Assembly (NCBI RefSeq): GCF_965638725.1 | Contig: NC_134950.1 | Location: forward strand, 106,848,802-106,912,801 | Origin: Aptenodytes patagonicus | Lineage: Eukaryota > Chordata > Aves > Sphenisciformes > Spheniscidae | Length of the DNA: 64,000 bases | Direction of reading: 5' to 3' | Shown: in pieces, positions 11,101-23,434 of the stretch | Layout of the letters: each line of letters opens with the position of its first letter | Position numbering within the stretch: the first letter of the stretch is position 1 | The notes under the pieces: generated by a model | Database searches by the model: none | Told to the model about the DNA's origin: nothing | The model's input: the letters and a program-made list of their open reading frames with translations, nothing else | Translations under genes and position numbers: made by a program

Positions 11101-14100
11101 TTTCTGTTTTTATCTCATTACTGGAAGCCAGTAGCACTTTCCTTCTTGGTAATTTCTAAAACTATTGTATTTTAGCTATGAATATTAAAAAAAAAAATTG
11201 CTTTGCTGTAATTCTTAGGATATCTACACCTTACAACTGGAAAGTCTACAACATTTGCAGACTTACCCTAATTAGCATTAATTTGTCTAATCTGTGTATC
11301 AACAACTAGATACCTGCATGATAAGCTAGTGCCAGATTTCTAGCGCATGTTGAATAGCTTTCCTGTGCTGAGGCTTGTTCTGTTTCATCTCTCTCTTGGA
11401 AAGAGGCAGGGCTTTACAGATGCCTCAAATACATCTGTGTGCGAACTGGTGGGAATTGTGGGACCAGTTGTGGGACTGTCCCTAACAAGCTGCTAGCTAG
11501 TAAGTGAGGCTGTTGCCTGTTTCTTCAAGGCTGAGGATGGATTGCCATAACAAAGCCTCTTTCAAAGAGATTTTGTTCTTAAACAGGCAAACCTTTTTGT
11601 TCAGGCAAACCTTAGCTACTTTATTTTTTCTCCGTTAGATCTCAGGCAGCATTTTGCAGCTGACTTTCCAAATAATGAATAAGAAAGATGAATTTATTTT
11701 CAAATTACTTCACTTTTTTTAAAAGCAGAATGTGAGGGGTTTTTATAACAATTATATCAAAAGGTAAAACACAAGTAGAAAAGCAAGGTTTGGTGGCTGC
11801 TATTACACACATCAGAAGCAGCGTGCAGTTACACTGATAAAGTTGTATATAAAGCAACACAGATGTGAAATTAAAGCCAATAAAGATGTACATTAATGGT
11901 AAATAGAATGTCTGCAGTTAATTTTAAGCAAGTTGAACATGTGGTGCATATTAGAGTTCATAAAATCTTGCTATAGGCAAATAATTAATGTTGCATACAT
12001 CAAGTCTGGAAGGATAGCCAACTGAAAGTGATTAAATGTGGAGTATATAATTAATTACAATTTGCTACGAAGGTAATAAAGAAGTAAATAAGATTCTGTC
12101 GCCATCATCAGTGAGCATAAGTTAAGAAAATATTTTATAGTTTTGGAGAGGAATTTGAAATAGATCTCATGTTTGCTGAAAGAGGCAGTTTTTATGTTCA
12201 TAAAAGGTACCATAAAAAATCTGGCTCTGCTTTACATTGTGTAACTTTTCTCAACAGAGCAAATGACCTGAAACTGAAGTCACCTGTCATTCTAAATTTT
12301 AAAGCCCTGAAATCAGTTATGGGATTAGAGCCATGTCTGCTTCTCTTCAAATGAGAATGCTGAGTGAAATAAAATACACTTCTTGGTAACAGAGCTTATG
12401 AAATGGATAACTTAAAAACAGGTTGTGGACTGATGGAAGCATCAAGACCAGTCATTCTCTTTGACATAGAAAAACTGTGTCAGTAAAGCCTAGTTACCAC
12501 GTCCTTCCATGTTAAAGAAGGTGATGCTAAAAACAATGCCTAAAAAAAAAGGCACCAAGATACATTTTTACATTTATGGTATTTGGTCAGATGCTTTGTA
12601 CTCTCTATACTGTGTTGTATGCTCTATAGTCTTTGTACTGTATACTCTTTATAATGGAGTTACGTATTAATGTAACTATCAATTTGCTGCCTTCAAGACT
12701 ACTATACGTAGGCCAGGGTTGCTAGCGAGTGTGTGGAGTACCTTCACGTAAAAGGCTCTCTAATGGGACAGAAGATCATTTCAACTTGATTTCTGGAGTA
12801 ATATTAAGGGAGTGATAGAAGAAAAAAAATTTTTTCAGTTTGAGAAATTGGAAATGAGGGAAACTATACTGGCAGATTCTGGAGTTTGGGGAGTAGAAAA
12901 TTGATCCCTTCAAAATGTGGAAAAAGAGTATTTCAAATGGAATTGTTCAGTCCCGTCGAATCCTTCAACCATCCTAATGATCTAGATCCGAATCTAAACT
13001 CAAGTGTGTAAATATAAAGTCTGCCACATAGTAGAGACGGGCCGTGCTTGTGGCAGATGAAATCCTATCTTCTTTCTGGCCTTGGCTCACCATCCAAGAG
13101 GACAAACAACAGCATTTAGCAAAGTGATGACACATCTATGTCTTTGAATACAGCTAAAATGGATATTCATTTTGCTTTTCAACTCAGGCTTCAGTATCAG
13201 CAGTGCATCTGCCAGTGTACCGTAAGCATTGGAGACAGAAAAGGATGTGTTGAAGAACACTGAGAATGCCATATGGAAGTTCTTCTGTGGATTATCCCAC
13301 TGAATCATCGAGTCATGTATAGGATTAGTTACTTCTCCAGATGGTGTTTAAGGACGAAATTGCTGCTGGAATATTTTCCAAAGGTTATTTTTATGTTTTG
13401 CTGCACTATGGAATTGTGTTAAAAATTACATCATAACTTGCACCTACAGTGAGATATTTTAAAGCACCCAAAGAGCTTTATACGTTTTCCTCCACGTTTT
13501 AGCAATTATAATACTCTCTCAATTAGTAATCTTTGAAGAACTGTGTGGAATTCATTCACTGCTATACATACATTTCCGTATGAACACAGTCTGTAAGCTT
13601 TGCAAAAGTGGGTATGGGCAGTATGAAATCATTTACGCTGCTAATTGACGATTATGCAGTTGCTTCTATTTTCAGACAGAAAAAAAATCAATGTAGACTG
13701 GCAGATAAAATAAAAAAGAAAGGGGAAGGTATAAAATTCCATTTTTTGCAACCAGTTTGTGTCACGCTATTTAAATTGGTTTTAGTTAAACTCGCTAAAA
13801 CTAATCAGTTTTAGCTAAAATAAAATTATTTTATTCTTGCTATTCCATACGTTAGCTAGCAAGTTCTGTCAAGATGACATTATAATTATGTGAATTACAG
13901 ATCAATGCCTATTCCCATTTGTACCTACACTTGAATGACATGAGTGAATTAGGGTAGAATTTTGCTAGTCTGCATTATCCTGAATACTTCTCAAAATACC
14001 TTAATAAAAATGTCAAAAGGTACTTTATTTATTCTAACTTCTGTAACTTTTTGTAATAAAAATATATGTGCATAATTTACACATTAGGTTTAACAGCGAT

Positions 14101-15780
14101 GGAAGTTATTAGAGAGCTCTGATGTCTTTGCTAGGAAAGGAAAAGCCACACGCGTCTGAGAAGAACGGAGAGAGGGAGTCACGGTTTTTGGCGAGAACAA
14201 GGAGTAGTGCACTGGGGCAAGGCAGCGGGGCTAGGTAGAGCGAGTGCTGCCCGCAGGCTCCTCGCTTGCTGTGAGCTGGCTGAGGTTATCCTGCGGCCAA
14301 GGGCCATGCACAGCCCAGCCCAGCCCGCACCTGCTCAGGCACACTGCGGTGTGGGTCACTGGGTCCTCCATGTGCAGCAGTCCTCTCCTCACCATCACTA
14401 CACAGGGACACGAGGATCAAATGAAACTTCTTCTGTTAGGCAGCTTTAAATAATATACACTACAGCAAAATAACGTGTTAAGTTTGAGATCGTATACAAT
14501 AGGTCTGAATTCAGATCCTAAAGAATAATTTTAAAGCTCCCCCACCATATATTCAAAAATTCATACCTAAATTCTTACTGTCTTTGATAAATAAGACTGG
14601 AAAAAAAAACCACCTTACTTTCCCCTTTAATGCTCATATTTACTTTTCTCGGGTAGTGAAACTAAACCAGACCTTAAAAATCACTAAGCACCTGATCTCT
14701 CTCATAACTGATACCCAAATTATATGTATATGTACACAAAGCACAGCAAGATCCAAGTAAAATTTAGTGACCTAAATCAAGACTGAAGATAGATACATAA
14801 AAATAAAATTGAAATTGGAAAAAATACATTGACTACTTGGAAGCATGTAAACATCGTATACACTTCATGCTTCAGCTTGCTGGGTTCCTTCGGCACCTGC
14901 TTCTTCCTGAATCCTCAGGTGTCCTGGTGGATTGCCATCCTCCAAATCTCAGCTCCTCCAGCGGAACAGAGGCAGGATGTGGGTATCGACATCTAAGACA
15001 AAACCTACGAGCCCCTCACCTTTCTGGGTTGCCTACACTCTTCTCGGGGAAAGCCTGAGAATAAATAAACTTTTAAAAATGTAATGAAGTCCTACGCATA
15101 GTGTCTTAAAAGGAGAAAATGAAGAAGTAGCTTGGTTTAAAAATGTTCTTACTAGTGCCCAATAGGTAAGTCAAGTAATACTTCAGTAATGTCACAAATT
15201 AAATAAGTTATGTCCTTTATACGTACCTATATACCTTACATGCACTACTAACTAATTATGTTTTAACTCAGTAAATAGCAAATAAGGAAGACACAATAAT
15301 GAGATGAAAGCTGGGGAAGGGGGAACTGTCGGTGTACTTCATCAAGCTGCATTTTATTATACATCATGCGCGTTTAGAGGTGCAAAAATATTTTCAAAAA
15401 CAGAACCAAAATTTTATCTTTAAAATACTTACGGGGTCTGAAAGTCATCTGGTGTGGTTTTTGCTGTTCTTTACATCCTAACTTTGAAGATATGAGAAAA
15501 ATAGTGGAACACAATCCTAAAATGGTACTTTAAATCCGTCTGCAATTCCTAAAGAAAAAGCTATTTTTAAATTAGTTTACTTATTTATTCAACAACTATG
15601 ACTACACCTATCCAGCAATAGTAAGAACAACAAATTGCTAAGCCAACAACTGAAATTAAATTAACATCATAACTATAGCGTTAGTAACAGAAGGGAAGTC
15701 TGCAAAATGCCAATATGGTCATTTTGCTGAAAGCTGAGGAAAACATTAAAAAAAATTAAAAAATCTCATGAGAACAACAC
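8141..15780. other. Intergenic region between RECK and the ACVR1-like relic
   Basis: This AT-rich DNA contains no confidently recognised gene. The two missing C-terminal exons of the ACVR1-like relic should lie here or in 15.8-17.9 kb, but I could not find them. A minus-strand stretch at about 9190-9510 has two overlapping open frames without known similarity. A GC-rich patch lies at about 14160-14420. A segment at about 14870-15070 ends in AATAAATAAA and may be an old retro-element tail. None of these supports a gene call. Confidence 0.5.
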
Positions 15781-15782
15781 GT

Positions 15783-17110
15783 CAGGGATCTGCAGAATGC
15801 GGCAGCCCAACAGCGGCAAGGCTGCTGCAGCTCCATGCCCCGGGGTCCCACCAGTCGCAGGGCTGAACACCTCTTCCCAGCGGGCACGGGCAGGGGCACA
15901 CGGAACAACACAGCAAGAAGCACTCGCCACGCACACAAACGGCACCGGCAGCCTCACCCTGCTCCCCTCTGTGGCTGATCAGGACGGAGGTCTGTTAGTA
16001 GAAAACCTCTATGCGTATGTACAGTGGAGATCCCTCCAGCAGCTGGGCTCAGGCAGTCTATCCAGCAGCTGCCCCTGGATCCTCACACCTGCCCAGCCAC
16101 CAGCACCTGGGCGTGCGAGTTCCCACGGCCTGCAGCCCCACTTCAGCTGCTGGTAGAGGACCTCCCACCCCATACACACACCAGCGCACAGGCACACGTG
16201 CTCTAGATCCCTTCAGTAACTGGGCTTAGACACGCAGAGCATCCAGTATCTGGTCCTGCATACTCTTTCTCCCCAGTTGCCTCTTGCACAGATACACACA
16301 TACCAGCGGGTCTCCCAGTCAACCCCACACCTGCTCTCTCCAGCAGCTGGCCTGGACCTGCTGGGGTTGGCTCTGGCCGCCAGGTCCTCCAGGAGTCCCA
16401 CCTGCAGAAAGGCACGCACATACCTGGCTCTCAGGCCGCTTGACCTACTTGCCAACAAACCCAGCCTGACCGTCACTAGTGATCATGCACTCACGTAGGG
16501 CACCCTCCCTTGCTCCAGCTGCTGCAGCACAGACACGTGTGCCCTGTCACCTGTGGCCCAGCTCCACCTGCTGACACTTGGACCTTGGTGCACCCCATGA
16601 AAAGGAGTTTCATGAGACAACAGGACAGACTGTGCTGCTACAGCACAGGGTGCAGCCTTAATGTAATGACCAAAGCATAATGACCTTAAGTGTAATGACC
16701 GGCCACCTGTTTATACACAACCAGCCCCCTTTATCCCCTTTTCCCTCTCTTTTCCCATGCTTGTTCCTCCCCAAACCACCTCGATCCCTCCCTTTCCCCA
16801 CCTTTGGTTCCTCCCCTAAACACGCCATGGCAACTCTAGCACAACCCCAACATGCTCTTCAGCTGCATCCCATGCCATGTGCCGTAGCCCTGCTGGCACT
16901 GACCCTACCTCAGTCTGCAAGGTGATCCAGAGAGCCTCTCCAGCAGGTTCATTGTCTGGATCTCACACCTGGACAGTGAGGCTGATGGCTCTCCCAGGAC
17001 AGCTTTGGGACGGGCTGGGACAGGGTGTCCATTCCTCTTACTGGTCTACAGGGGGTCGCCCACCTGCCGCTGTGCCTCTGTGCTCCTTTGTGTTTGTGGG
17101 GATGAGCTGT
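15783..17110 (-). mobile_element. GC-rich LTR-like dispersed repeat, copy A
   Basis: This is a GC-rich island with repeated CAGCAGCTGG-like and CACACC motifs and a pyrimidine-rich block near 16730-16820. It aligns by eye with 33529-34320. Shared landmarks include GGAGGTCTGTTAGT (15990 and 33735), GAGCTGGGCTCAG-like text soon after, and the block with TTTTCCCATGCT plus GTTCCTCCCC at the far end. A related copy in the opposite orientation lies at about 44270-45740. The three copies and the retroviral look of copy C suggest LTRs of an avian endogenous retrovirus, but no family name could be assigned. The borders are approximate. Confidence 0.6.
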
Positions 17111-17976
17111 TTATCACATAAACCAACATTGAACCAAATAATACAATCCACTTTTAGATCTCTTAATGTGTTATCTGCAAGCCAAAGAAAATCAGGACAC
17201 ATAATCAGCTAGCTGTTTCTGGATCACTAGCCTTATGATAACCAGCCTGAGATCCTCTCCTTTGAAAAGGATGTGAAGGCAAACAGTTGCGCTAGGAAAC
17301 CAAAATGGGGAAAAATAAATTATGATACCTATTAGAAGTCACTCAGAATATAAATTGAAGAAAATATGCAACAATGAAAGTAAAACAAGTTGAAAAAAAC
17401 CCCAATGAATGGGAAAAACAACAGCTGAAAACAGACCACATGTCTAGAGCTAGTACACTGTTGCAGGAATTGTATGTGTTCCTTGCCCTTCGTCTTGCAT
17501 TCCCTGAATTTTTCCCGGAGGAGCCTGTCATCATTCATGTACCCCTGTAAAGCATGCTGCAGCTACTGAATACCTTACGTGTGAGCAAAAGACGACGTCT
17601 TAAACAACAGTGTGCAATTTTGAAGGTACCATTTCTACAAAATGCCTAAAGACTCCATCTTGCTCCTAAAAAGGTGGTATGCAACAAACAGAGCAAACTC
17701 ACTCTTTCTAGAAAGCATCGAGGACATGCTTCCAAATGCAATGCAGGTAAGGGAAAAGTGCATTCTGGCATATTGATTTTCTGGTTGGCTAAGATAACAT
17801 TTGTTATTTTTTCTGTGTTTATTGTTGCTACAGAATGGATTTTATATTAGTAGTGTAATTCTAATATTGCTAATTAGTCACTAAAACACTGACTCTCTGA
17901 TAAGGAATCCCTAATTCTACTTAGAGGTTTAGAAAAACTCAAATTTTAATTTTTCTTCTCTTTTTTTTTGACTTAC
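17111..17976. other. Sequence downstream of the last recognised ACVR1-like exon
   Basis: Nothing was firmly recognised here. A minus-strand open frame at 17332-17538 follows an acceptor-like TTTACAG but has no similarity I know. A plus-strand segment at 17640-17750 ends in a donor-like CAG|GTAAGG. Both are probably chance. Confidence 0.4.
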
Positions 17977-18174
17977 CATTACTGAATGTTCTTCTTGTTA
18001 TTGCCCATAGAACAAGAACAAATGCCCACATGTCAATATGCTTACGGGCATCAAAGCCATCAACCAAAATCGAGTCATCAGGAAGTTCTAGTGCCATGTA
18101 CCATTTTGTGCCAAGTCTAGGACTGTTTCCAACATCTGATCAGTTCTTTGTCCAGGAATGCGTTACTGCAAGGC
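17977..18174 (-). pseudogene. ACVR1-like relic: activation segment to F-helix exon
   Basis: This 198-nt exon has an intact acceptor (TTTTAG) and donor (AATG|GTAAGT). It reads GLAVTHSWTKN, stop, then [18 protein letters not shown] and on to [13 protein letters not shown] and TRRTFSNG. Each piece lines up with ACVR1 ([30 protein letters not shown] and so on, from memory) without gaps. There is one in-frame TGA at the position of a Gln codon. The APE motif is ALE, and the conserved Gly of WAFGLVLW is Val. It joins the preceding exon in phase 1 (G|GC), as in a real gene. This is the best-preserved evidence for the relic. Confidence 0.93.
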
Positions 18175-19709
18175 CTAAAATTAAGAAAAAAAAATCTTTC
18201 AAAATGAGAGTTTAATTCATATAGATTTGAAGTTAGCATTATCACATTTAATAAATCAGTATTATCTATTTAATACCAAATCAGGTACATAGAAAGGCTG
18301 AAGTGCTACAGCAAAGCAGAAATGCTCTAACAGGAAGTGGCAGATTATTTCATCAATGCTCATTAAACCCTGAAATTACTGGAAGTTGCTAGCTAGCTGA
18401 CTATATCCCTTAGTGAGAAAAAGTGAAAAAGGTAGAGTATTGCCTTCAAATTAATTCTAGGTGACTTGCTCATTACAGGAGTTTAAAGAAACAGTTGCAG
18501 CAAAGTTGGGACTTGGTGTTATTTTCACTGTGCAGGATTGGGAATGTACCAAAAGGTTGGGATAGTGGGTAGTGATTCTTTCGGAGAAGGACAAAGGAAA
18601 GAGATAAGAAATTATTTTGGTTTTTGTTTTGATTGGGAAAAAAACACCCTGGAATGAATCATCCAACATTATTTTTGAGTACCACCATGACAGCAAGCAA
18701 GAGTCAACATGCATTTTGCCATGAACAAGTTGTAGCAAATGTATCTTATTTCCCTTCGCAACAACTGACACAAGGAAAATTCAGGTTGGACATCAAAAAA
18801 AGCTTTCTAAAGATAAGGCTAGTGAAGTAATGAAATGTATGGCCTAGGCAAGTTGTAGAATATCCACCAGAAAGAGTCCGGCAAATCTTTCAGAAATAGT
18901 CTAGGCAAATGTTTGCCAAGCGCATGGATATGGTTTATCTGGCTTCGGAGGAGTGTGAAAGGTTTGATGATTTCCAGAATCTTTTTCAGGCCTATTTTTC
19001 TCTGATTCTTCACACAGACCTCCAGGCCCCAGAATGGGGCCTTCACTAGCGGGGCAGAGACTACTGTAAAGGGCTTTTGGCTGTAAAGGGCAGTTCTGAA
19101 GGTGCTCATAAACAAACCTGAAGCAGCCTAAAGCACCCTTGTTCTCGCTGGACCTTTGTAAGTGACTGCCTGTAAGCGTGCTCTGGAAGAGAAACCTAGC
19201 AAAGGAAGCTGTTGAACTTTTTCAGCCTTTCCGGGGATTAAAAACCAAAAGTTACATTTTCAACCTCAGAATAAGACCTAATCACCACAAAAGACAGCAA
19301 CAAACAAACCTGTTTCATCTCTAGGAAACATTCTGCATTTGAGAACATTTTCTAAATGTCGAGACTCATCTCCCACATTCAAAATCTCCCGGATTTCATC
19401 TCTTTCTAGCACGAAGTTCAAACTCCTTGTTGCATGCTGTTCCATCCATTTTCTGTGTGACACATTCCTGTATTTTATCAATTGCGAAGTATTAGGATTA
19501 ATAGTGTAGGACTTCTGACCAGATTGATATATTATTCCTGAGACTAAATATCATATAGTGTTTTGTATGCAACACAAGTTGTCCAATAAATGCTACATTT
19601 TCCTCATTCAAACACATGGCACATTTACTAACTACAAGGAGAACAGGTTATTTTTGATCCAGAATTTGTTATAAAAGAGATTATTTTTCAAACAATGAAA
19701 ATTCCTTAC
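18175..19709 (-). other. Intron of the ACVR1-like relic with a possible old CR1 fragment
   Basis: This lies between two recognised relic exons. Near 18760-19000 the plus strand gives a CR1 ORF2-like phrase (GKFRLDIKKSF followed, after frame changes, by a VVEYPPE piece). It resembles the '[17 protein letters not shown]' end of younger CR1 copies. The minus-strand open frames at 18457-18771, 18819-19115 and 19278-19481 match no receptor exon. Confidence 0.5.
18760..19000 (+). repeat. Possible ancient CR1 LINE remnant
   Basis: Similarity is only at the level of a short translated phrase (TQGKFRLDIKKSFLKIRLVK) matching the C-terminal region of CR1 ORF2, then a frameshifted continuation. There is no 3' terminal CR1 octamer repeat. 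Call it tentative. Confidence 0.45.
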
Positions 19710-19971
19710 CGATATCAGCAATGCAGCAGCACAATTCTTAACGAAGATATTTTTACTTTTTAATGCCTACATGCTGTTGCTGGTTTACCTTCTGACCCAA
19801 ATATTTTAATATGTAGATATACAAGACCACTTGCAACAAAAACTATAAAATTTAAACAACCATAAATTATCAACCGTATGTCACTGCAGGTAGTTACAGT
19901 GACTCATTTTTGTGGTAGCAAGGCTGAATTTCTACCGGAATTTCGTGATGTCATGTCTGATGCAATGAACC
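19710..19971 (-). pseudogene. ACVR1-like relic: hinge, C-lobe and catalytic-loop exon
   Basis: This 262-nt exon has acceptor TTTTAG and donor ATCG|GTAAGG. It opens GFIASDMTSR, identical to the ALK1/ALK2 signature, then decays. There is an HKNE..SL remnant of the HYHEMGSLYDYL segment with TAA for the Tyr, then several stops. The frame recovers as VASGLVYLHIKIFGSEGKPA (ACVR1 [20 protein letters not shown]). The catalytic HRD reads CRH and is followed by a one-base deletion, then KSKNIFVKN and, after another shift, CCIADIG. The exon continues through GTQGKPA without an intron. That matches the ALK1/ALK2 gene structure and not TGFBR1, which has an intron there. Confidence 0.92.
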
Positions 19972-20736
19972 CTAAAACAAAAAGGAAATTCTTCTCATTA
20001 ACTTGTGTTAGTATGCTTGCGTTTGAAAATAATTTGATATGGCAGGAGTGGATCAGTAAATCTATCAGTAGAGCTACTAATTAACTCCAGTGTTTTTTTT
20101 TTTTAAAGAAAAAAAAATCAAAACACAATCCTTGTTTCTTATTAAACCATCTTTTTTGTGTCAGTGACTATGAACTCACTGATCAGTAAGAATTGTATTC
20201 TATTAAAAGAGGTCAATTCCTCCTAGGTCTTATTCTAAAGACTACTTTTCTGTTTCACCAACTTGCTAAGTAAAATCGGTTTTGATTAGGGTTTAAGTAA
20301 ATGAATAAATGATGAAAATTATGATTTTAGACAGATTCGTAATGGACACTTTTCTCCAGTCCCATAACATATAAGAGAGCCTGAATGTTTGTTGCTTTAG
20401 TTTGAAAAAAGGAAATTAAAAGCCTCTGTATCACATAGATCATGTTCTTTTCTAACCTCTCTTTAAGAAACAACAAACAAAACCAGAGAGATAACTATCT
20501 GCAAAATTACAGGGTTGTAAGAAAAAAATATTTCAAAGCTGTATAATTCAGATACTTCAAAAGTTCTTTTCTCTATAAAAAATTTCAAGTAAATTATAGA
20601 CTTGGACAAAAATTAAGTACAACATAGGTCCTTTCCCGCCCCCCCCAAAAGGATCCTAAAAGGACATGACTAAGATTTTCTCATTAAGAGATAAATATAT
20701 GAAACATTAGTCCTTTCTACTTGGAAATAATGATAC

Positions 20737-20950
20737 CAGTATACACTCATGTTGAAGTAGTATGGAGCTAAAAATGGCACCTTCTTTAAATCATGATTTT
20801 TTTTATCCCTTGATGAAAAGATTCTCACAACAACATTCTCTCCTTGCCACTGAGCTTTCCAGACTTCTCCATTGTGGCCTTTTCTTAAAAAACAAAGATA
20901 TCAAATTGTTGATAATGATACATATTTCTTTTCAGAGCTGGGCACAGTTT
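20737..20950 (-). pseudogene. ACVR1-like relic: GS end and kinase N-lobe exon
   Basis: The recognisable core is [20 protein letters not shown] then IFSSRD (ACVR1 [26 protein letters not shown]). The glycine loop has lost its second Gly and the ATP-binding Lys is Arg. A run of A residues just after IFSSRD adds two bases and shifts the frame. The continuing frame reads S, stop, [18 protein letters not shown], aligning with [20 protein letters not shown], with the Trp codon now TGA. It ends at CTG|GTATCA, the same site where ALK1/ALK2 genes split before GFIASD. The 5' border near LCPALKR (the ancestral LPFLVQR) is approximate, and a stop plus a shift occur before the glycine loop. Confidence 0.88.
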
Positions 20951-22229
20951 AAGTAGATGTGTATTTATGACTTTGGTTGTTTTTCTCTGCAACTTTTTAG
21001 CATTTATAATAAGATTAAAGATGGGAGGTAGTCTCAGGATTTTAAAGTGGTGCAGTGAGTCTTCTGGATAGTAGACCATCTACCCGCAACATTGCAATAG
21101 GTTTTTGTAAACAAATTCACTGCCGTTCAGTTCTTAAGAAATGATGTATCTCTGATGCCTAAAGCAAAAATGTTCAGTTTTGGGGAAGAATAAAGATAGT
21201 AGACTTCCAATCTAAGTTAAAAAATTTATTGCTATCTTGTGTCTTTGATCATCAGTAGGGAAAGTAGAGCTGACAACTGTTCTTTCTCATTCTCCCTCTT
21301 CCAACAGTGCTGATATTTCCCAAAATCTTTAATTCCATTGCAGCAGAACAATAATTAATTGAGGTTCCAGCAAATATATTCTTATTCTCATAGGTCCAAA
21401 CAGGAAGCTAAAAGAGTTGACTGGTTCCCTAACCAGACTCAAAAGAATGAAAAAATGACATGCATTATTTGTTGATGAGAAAAACAAACAAGCCAAAAGC
21501 CCAACAGAAAAACTCTTTCATTGGTATATGGAAAGCACAGTATCACCCAGACTAGCTCCACCTTCTATCTCAATGAACTAATTACAACTCAATCACGCAA
21601 TGCATTGCAATTTTAGTAATCCCCTCCAGTGTATCTACAGCGATACACTATTGAATACTTTAAAATTAGAAGATGACTTGAGAAACAGAGATGGTTTCTA
21701 ACACTAAATTACCATTTTACTTCACCTGTGGTATAGATGCATAAGAATATGGAAGACAGGAGAATAATTATCATTATAATTTTACAATTCATTGTCTTCA
21801 GATGTGAAATAGCATGGTTGTTTTGGTACCATACATAGGCAGACCACTAACAACAGCTGAGTAACTATCAAATCCAACCGTCCTTCCAATGAAGAAAATG
21901 TGTATCAAATTATTTAAAGGTAGAATAATCTTATGTAACAAGACTTGTAAAGTTTTTAAATTCAGATGTGAATGCTTCACAAGTATAATGTAAGTTTTGA
22001 CAAAGTGTTTTGATTTGGTGCTTTTACATTTTTGCTGTAAGACATGATTAACTCTTGACCTATGCACATCTACTAGCATTTTGCAGTAAAAATAGCAGTG
22101 CAGAGCCACTTCCTGAGGTGCAAGAATAATTCAGCAATTCCTAAACATGGGGGAGATTTTTTTCAGTTAAAACAAAGAAATTATTGCAATAAAGAGTAGC
22201 TTTTATAAAGAGTTTCAGAATTCTTGACT
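20951..22229 (-). other. Intron of the ACVR1-like relic
   Basis: AT-rich sequence. Open frames at 20951-21079 and 21798-22109 (minus) give no receptor similarity. No repeat family was recognised. Confidence 0.45.
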
Positions 22230-22507
22230 GGCATCACTTAAAATTGCCCCCTCCTTGCCCCTCAGTATTAAGAAAATCTTATTTTCCAAATCAGCTAGAT
22301 TTTGCAATGAGTATTAAATGCAATATTTAGAAAAGAAATGTTTTATTTTACATGTTCAGCATCAATGTGCACATATAACTGATGCATTTGAGTTTGACCC
22401 ATTTTGTGACAGGCTGTGATAGCCAAAAATGACAGAATTAGCAGCACTACAATAGGGCTTATGACAAATAAGAAAAGTATCAGTACTGGATTGTATTGCA
22501 GCAGATA
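22230..22507 (-). pseudogene. ACVR1-like relic: transmembrane and GS exon (probable)
   Basis: After an acceptor (TTTTTTTCAG at 22508) the frame gives a strong membrane segment, VLILFLFVISPIVVLLILSF, followed by a short polar tail and a TAA stop at about 22345. Past the stop an NLADLE piece resembles the TLADLL that precedes the GS box in ALK2, but no SGSGSG run remains. Position and order, between the ligand-binding exon and the kinase exon, fit the family. The identity of the segment itself is inferred from hydrophobicity and order. The 3' border was not determined. Confidence 0.65.
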
Positions 22508-23434
22508 CTGAAAAAAAGAACGCATATGACCAGTTTGCATACCTGCTTTTACTTCACCTAACTCAAATTTTCTGCCAGGTCCATAAAGGTATTACGGTTT
22601 GTAGAAGCTTTAGAACTTATTGCAAAGAAATTAATTGCCTCTGATTAATTGCACTTTAACATGAAGTAGCCACATAAAACAGAGGCAGACATCATTACAT
22701 AGCAGCCTGTCTTGTTCCTTCCAGGTACCAAACCAATCTACCTACGGGACTGTCAAGCTCATGCCTTTGAAACTAAGGAAACAGATAAAACAGAACAGAG
22801 GCAACAAATACATGCTGTCTGAACACGGCAGTCAAAGAAGAAAATGTAAATTGTTCCAATTTTTTACTAAGTACATTGACAGAAAAGAAAATTACAGGTA
22901 TCACAGTGAGGAGAATAAAGGCATTTAAAAAAAAAAGAAAAGAAAGGAAAAAGGTTTTTAGCCACAACCTGATTTCTTGGTCAGTTAAGCAAGTCCTCCT
23001 TCTCCATAAATTTTTTTTTTTAATATATCAGTAAATAAGACACATACAAAACTGAGTGTGGGAAATGCCAAACTTCAAGCCTGTATAGTGCAATGAAGAA
23101 CTAGACTGAGACTAATAAAAATACCTTACAAGAATTGAGTGCTTGTGATCCCCTGCACAGAATAGTTCTGTGTCTTTGTAGATAAGGTTTTTTGGCAAGG
23201 AAGTATCCCATTTTGATCTAAATAGCACAGTGAGTTGCAGCAAAACCAGAATCCAAATACCAAAAAAATTCCAACAGCATAAAAGCAGTAAATCTTATAG
23301 TAACCATGTAAAAATGCTTACCATATCCAGATAGATTTGTAATTACACAACAAACATATGAAAAGTAGTTTCATATTTACTAATCTGTTTATTAAATACA
23401 TTAACCAGAATAACAGAAATTAAAACACTCGTAC
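22508..23434 (-). other. Intron of the ACVR1-like relic
   Basis: AT-rich, with poly-A and poly-T runs near 22930 and 23015. No recognisable element. A hydrophobic open frame at 22773-22967 (minus) is Phe/Leu-rich from T-rich DNA and is not called. Confidence 0.45.

Noticed and set aside
15440..15540. A plus-strand NFEDMRKIV phrase resembling SFEDMRKVV of the missing kinase exon, as if inverted
   Set aside because: Only about 25 nt match, the flanks do not align, and a 14-nt chance match is expected in a window this size.
17640..17750. A plus-strand LLKRWYATNRANSL phrase resembling the last kinase exon
   Set aside because: Too few identities, wrong strand relative to the other exons, and no supporting splice acceptor or stop.
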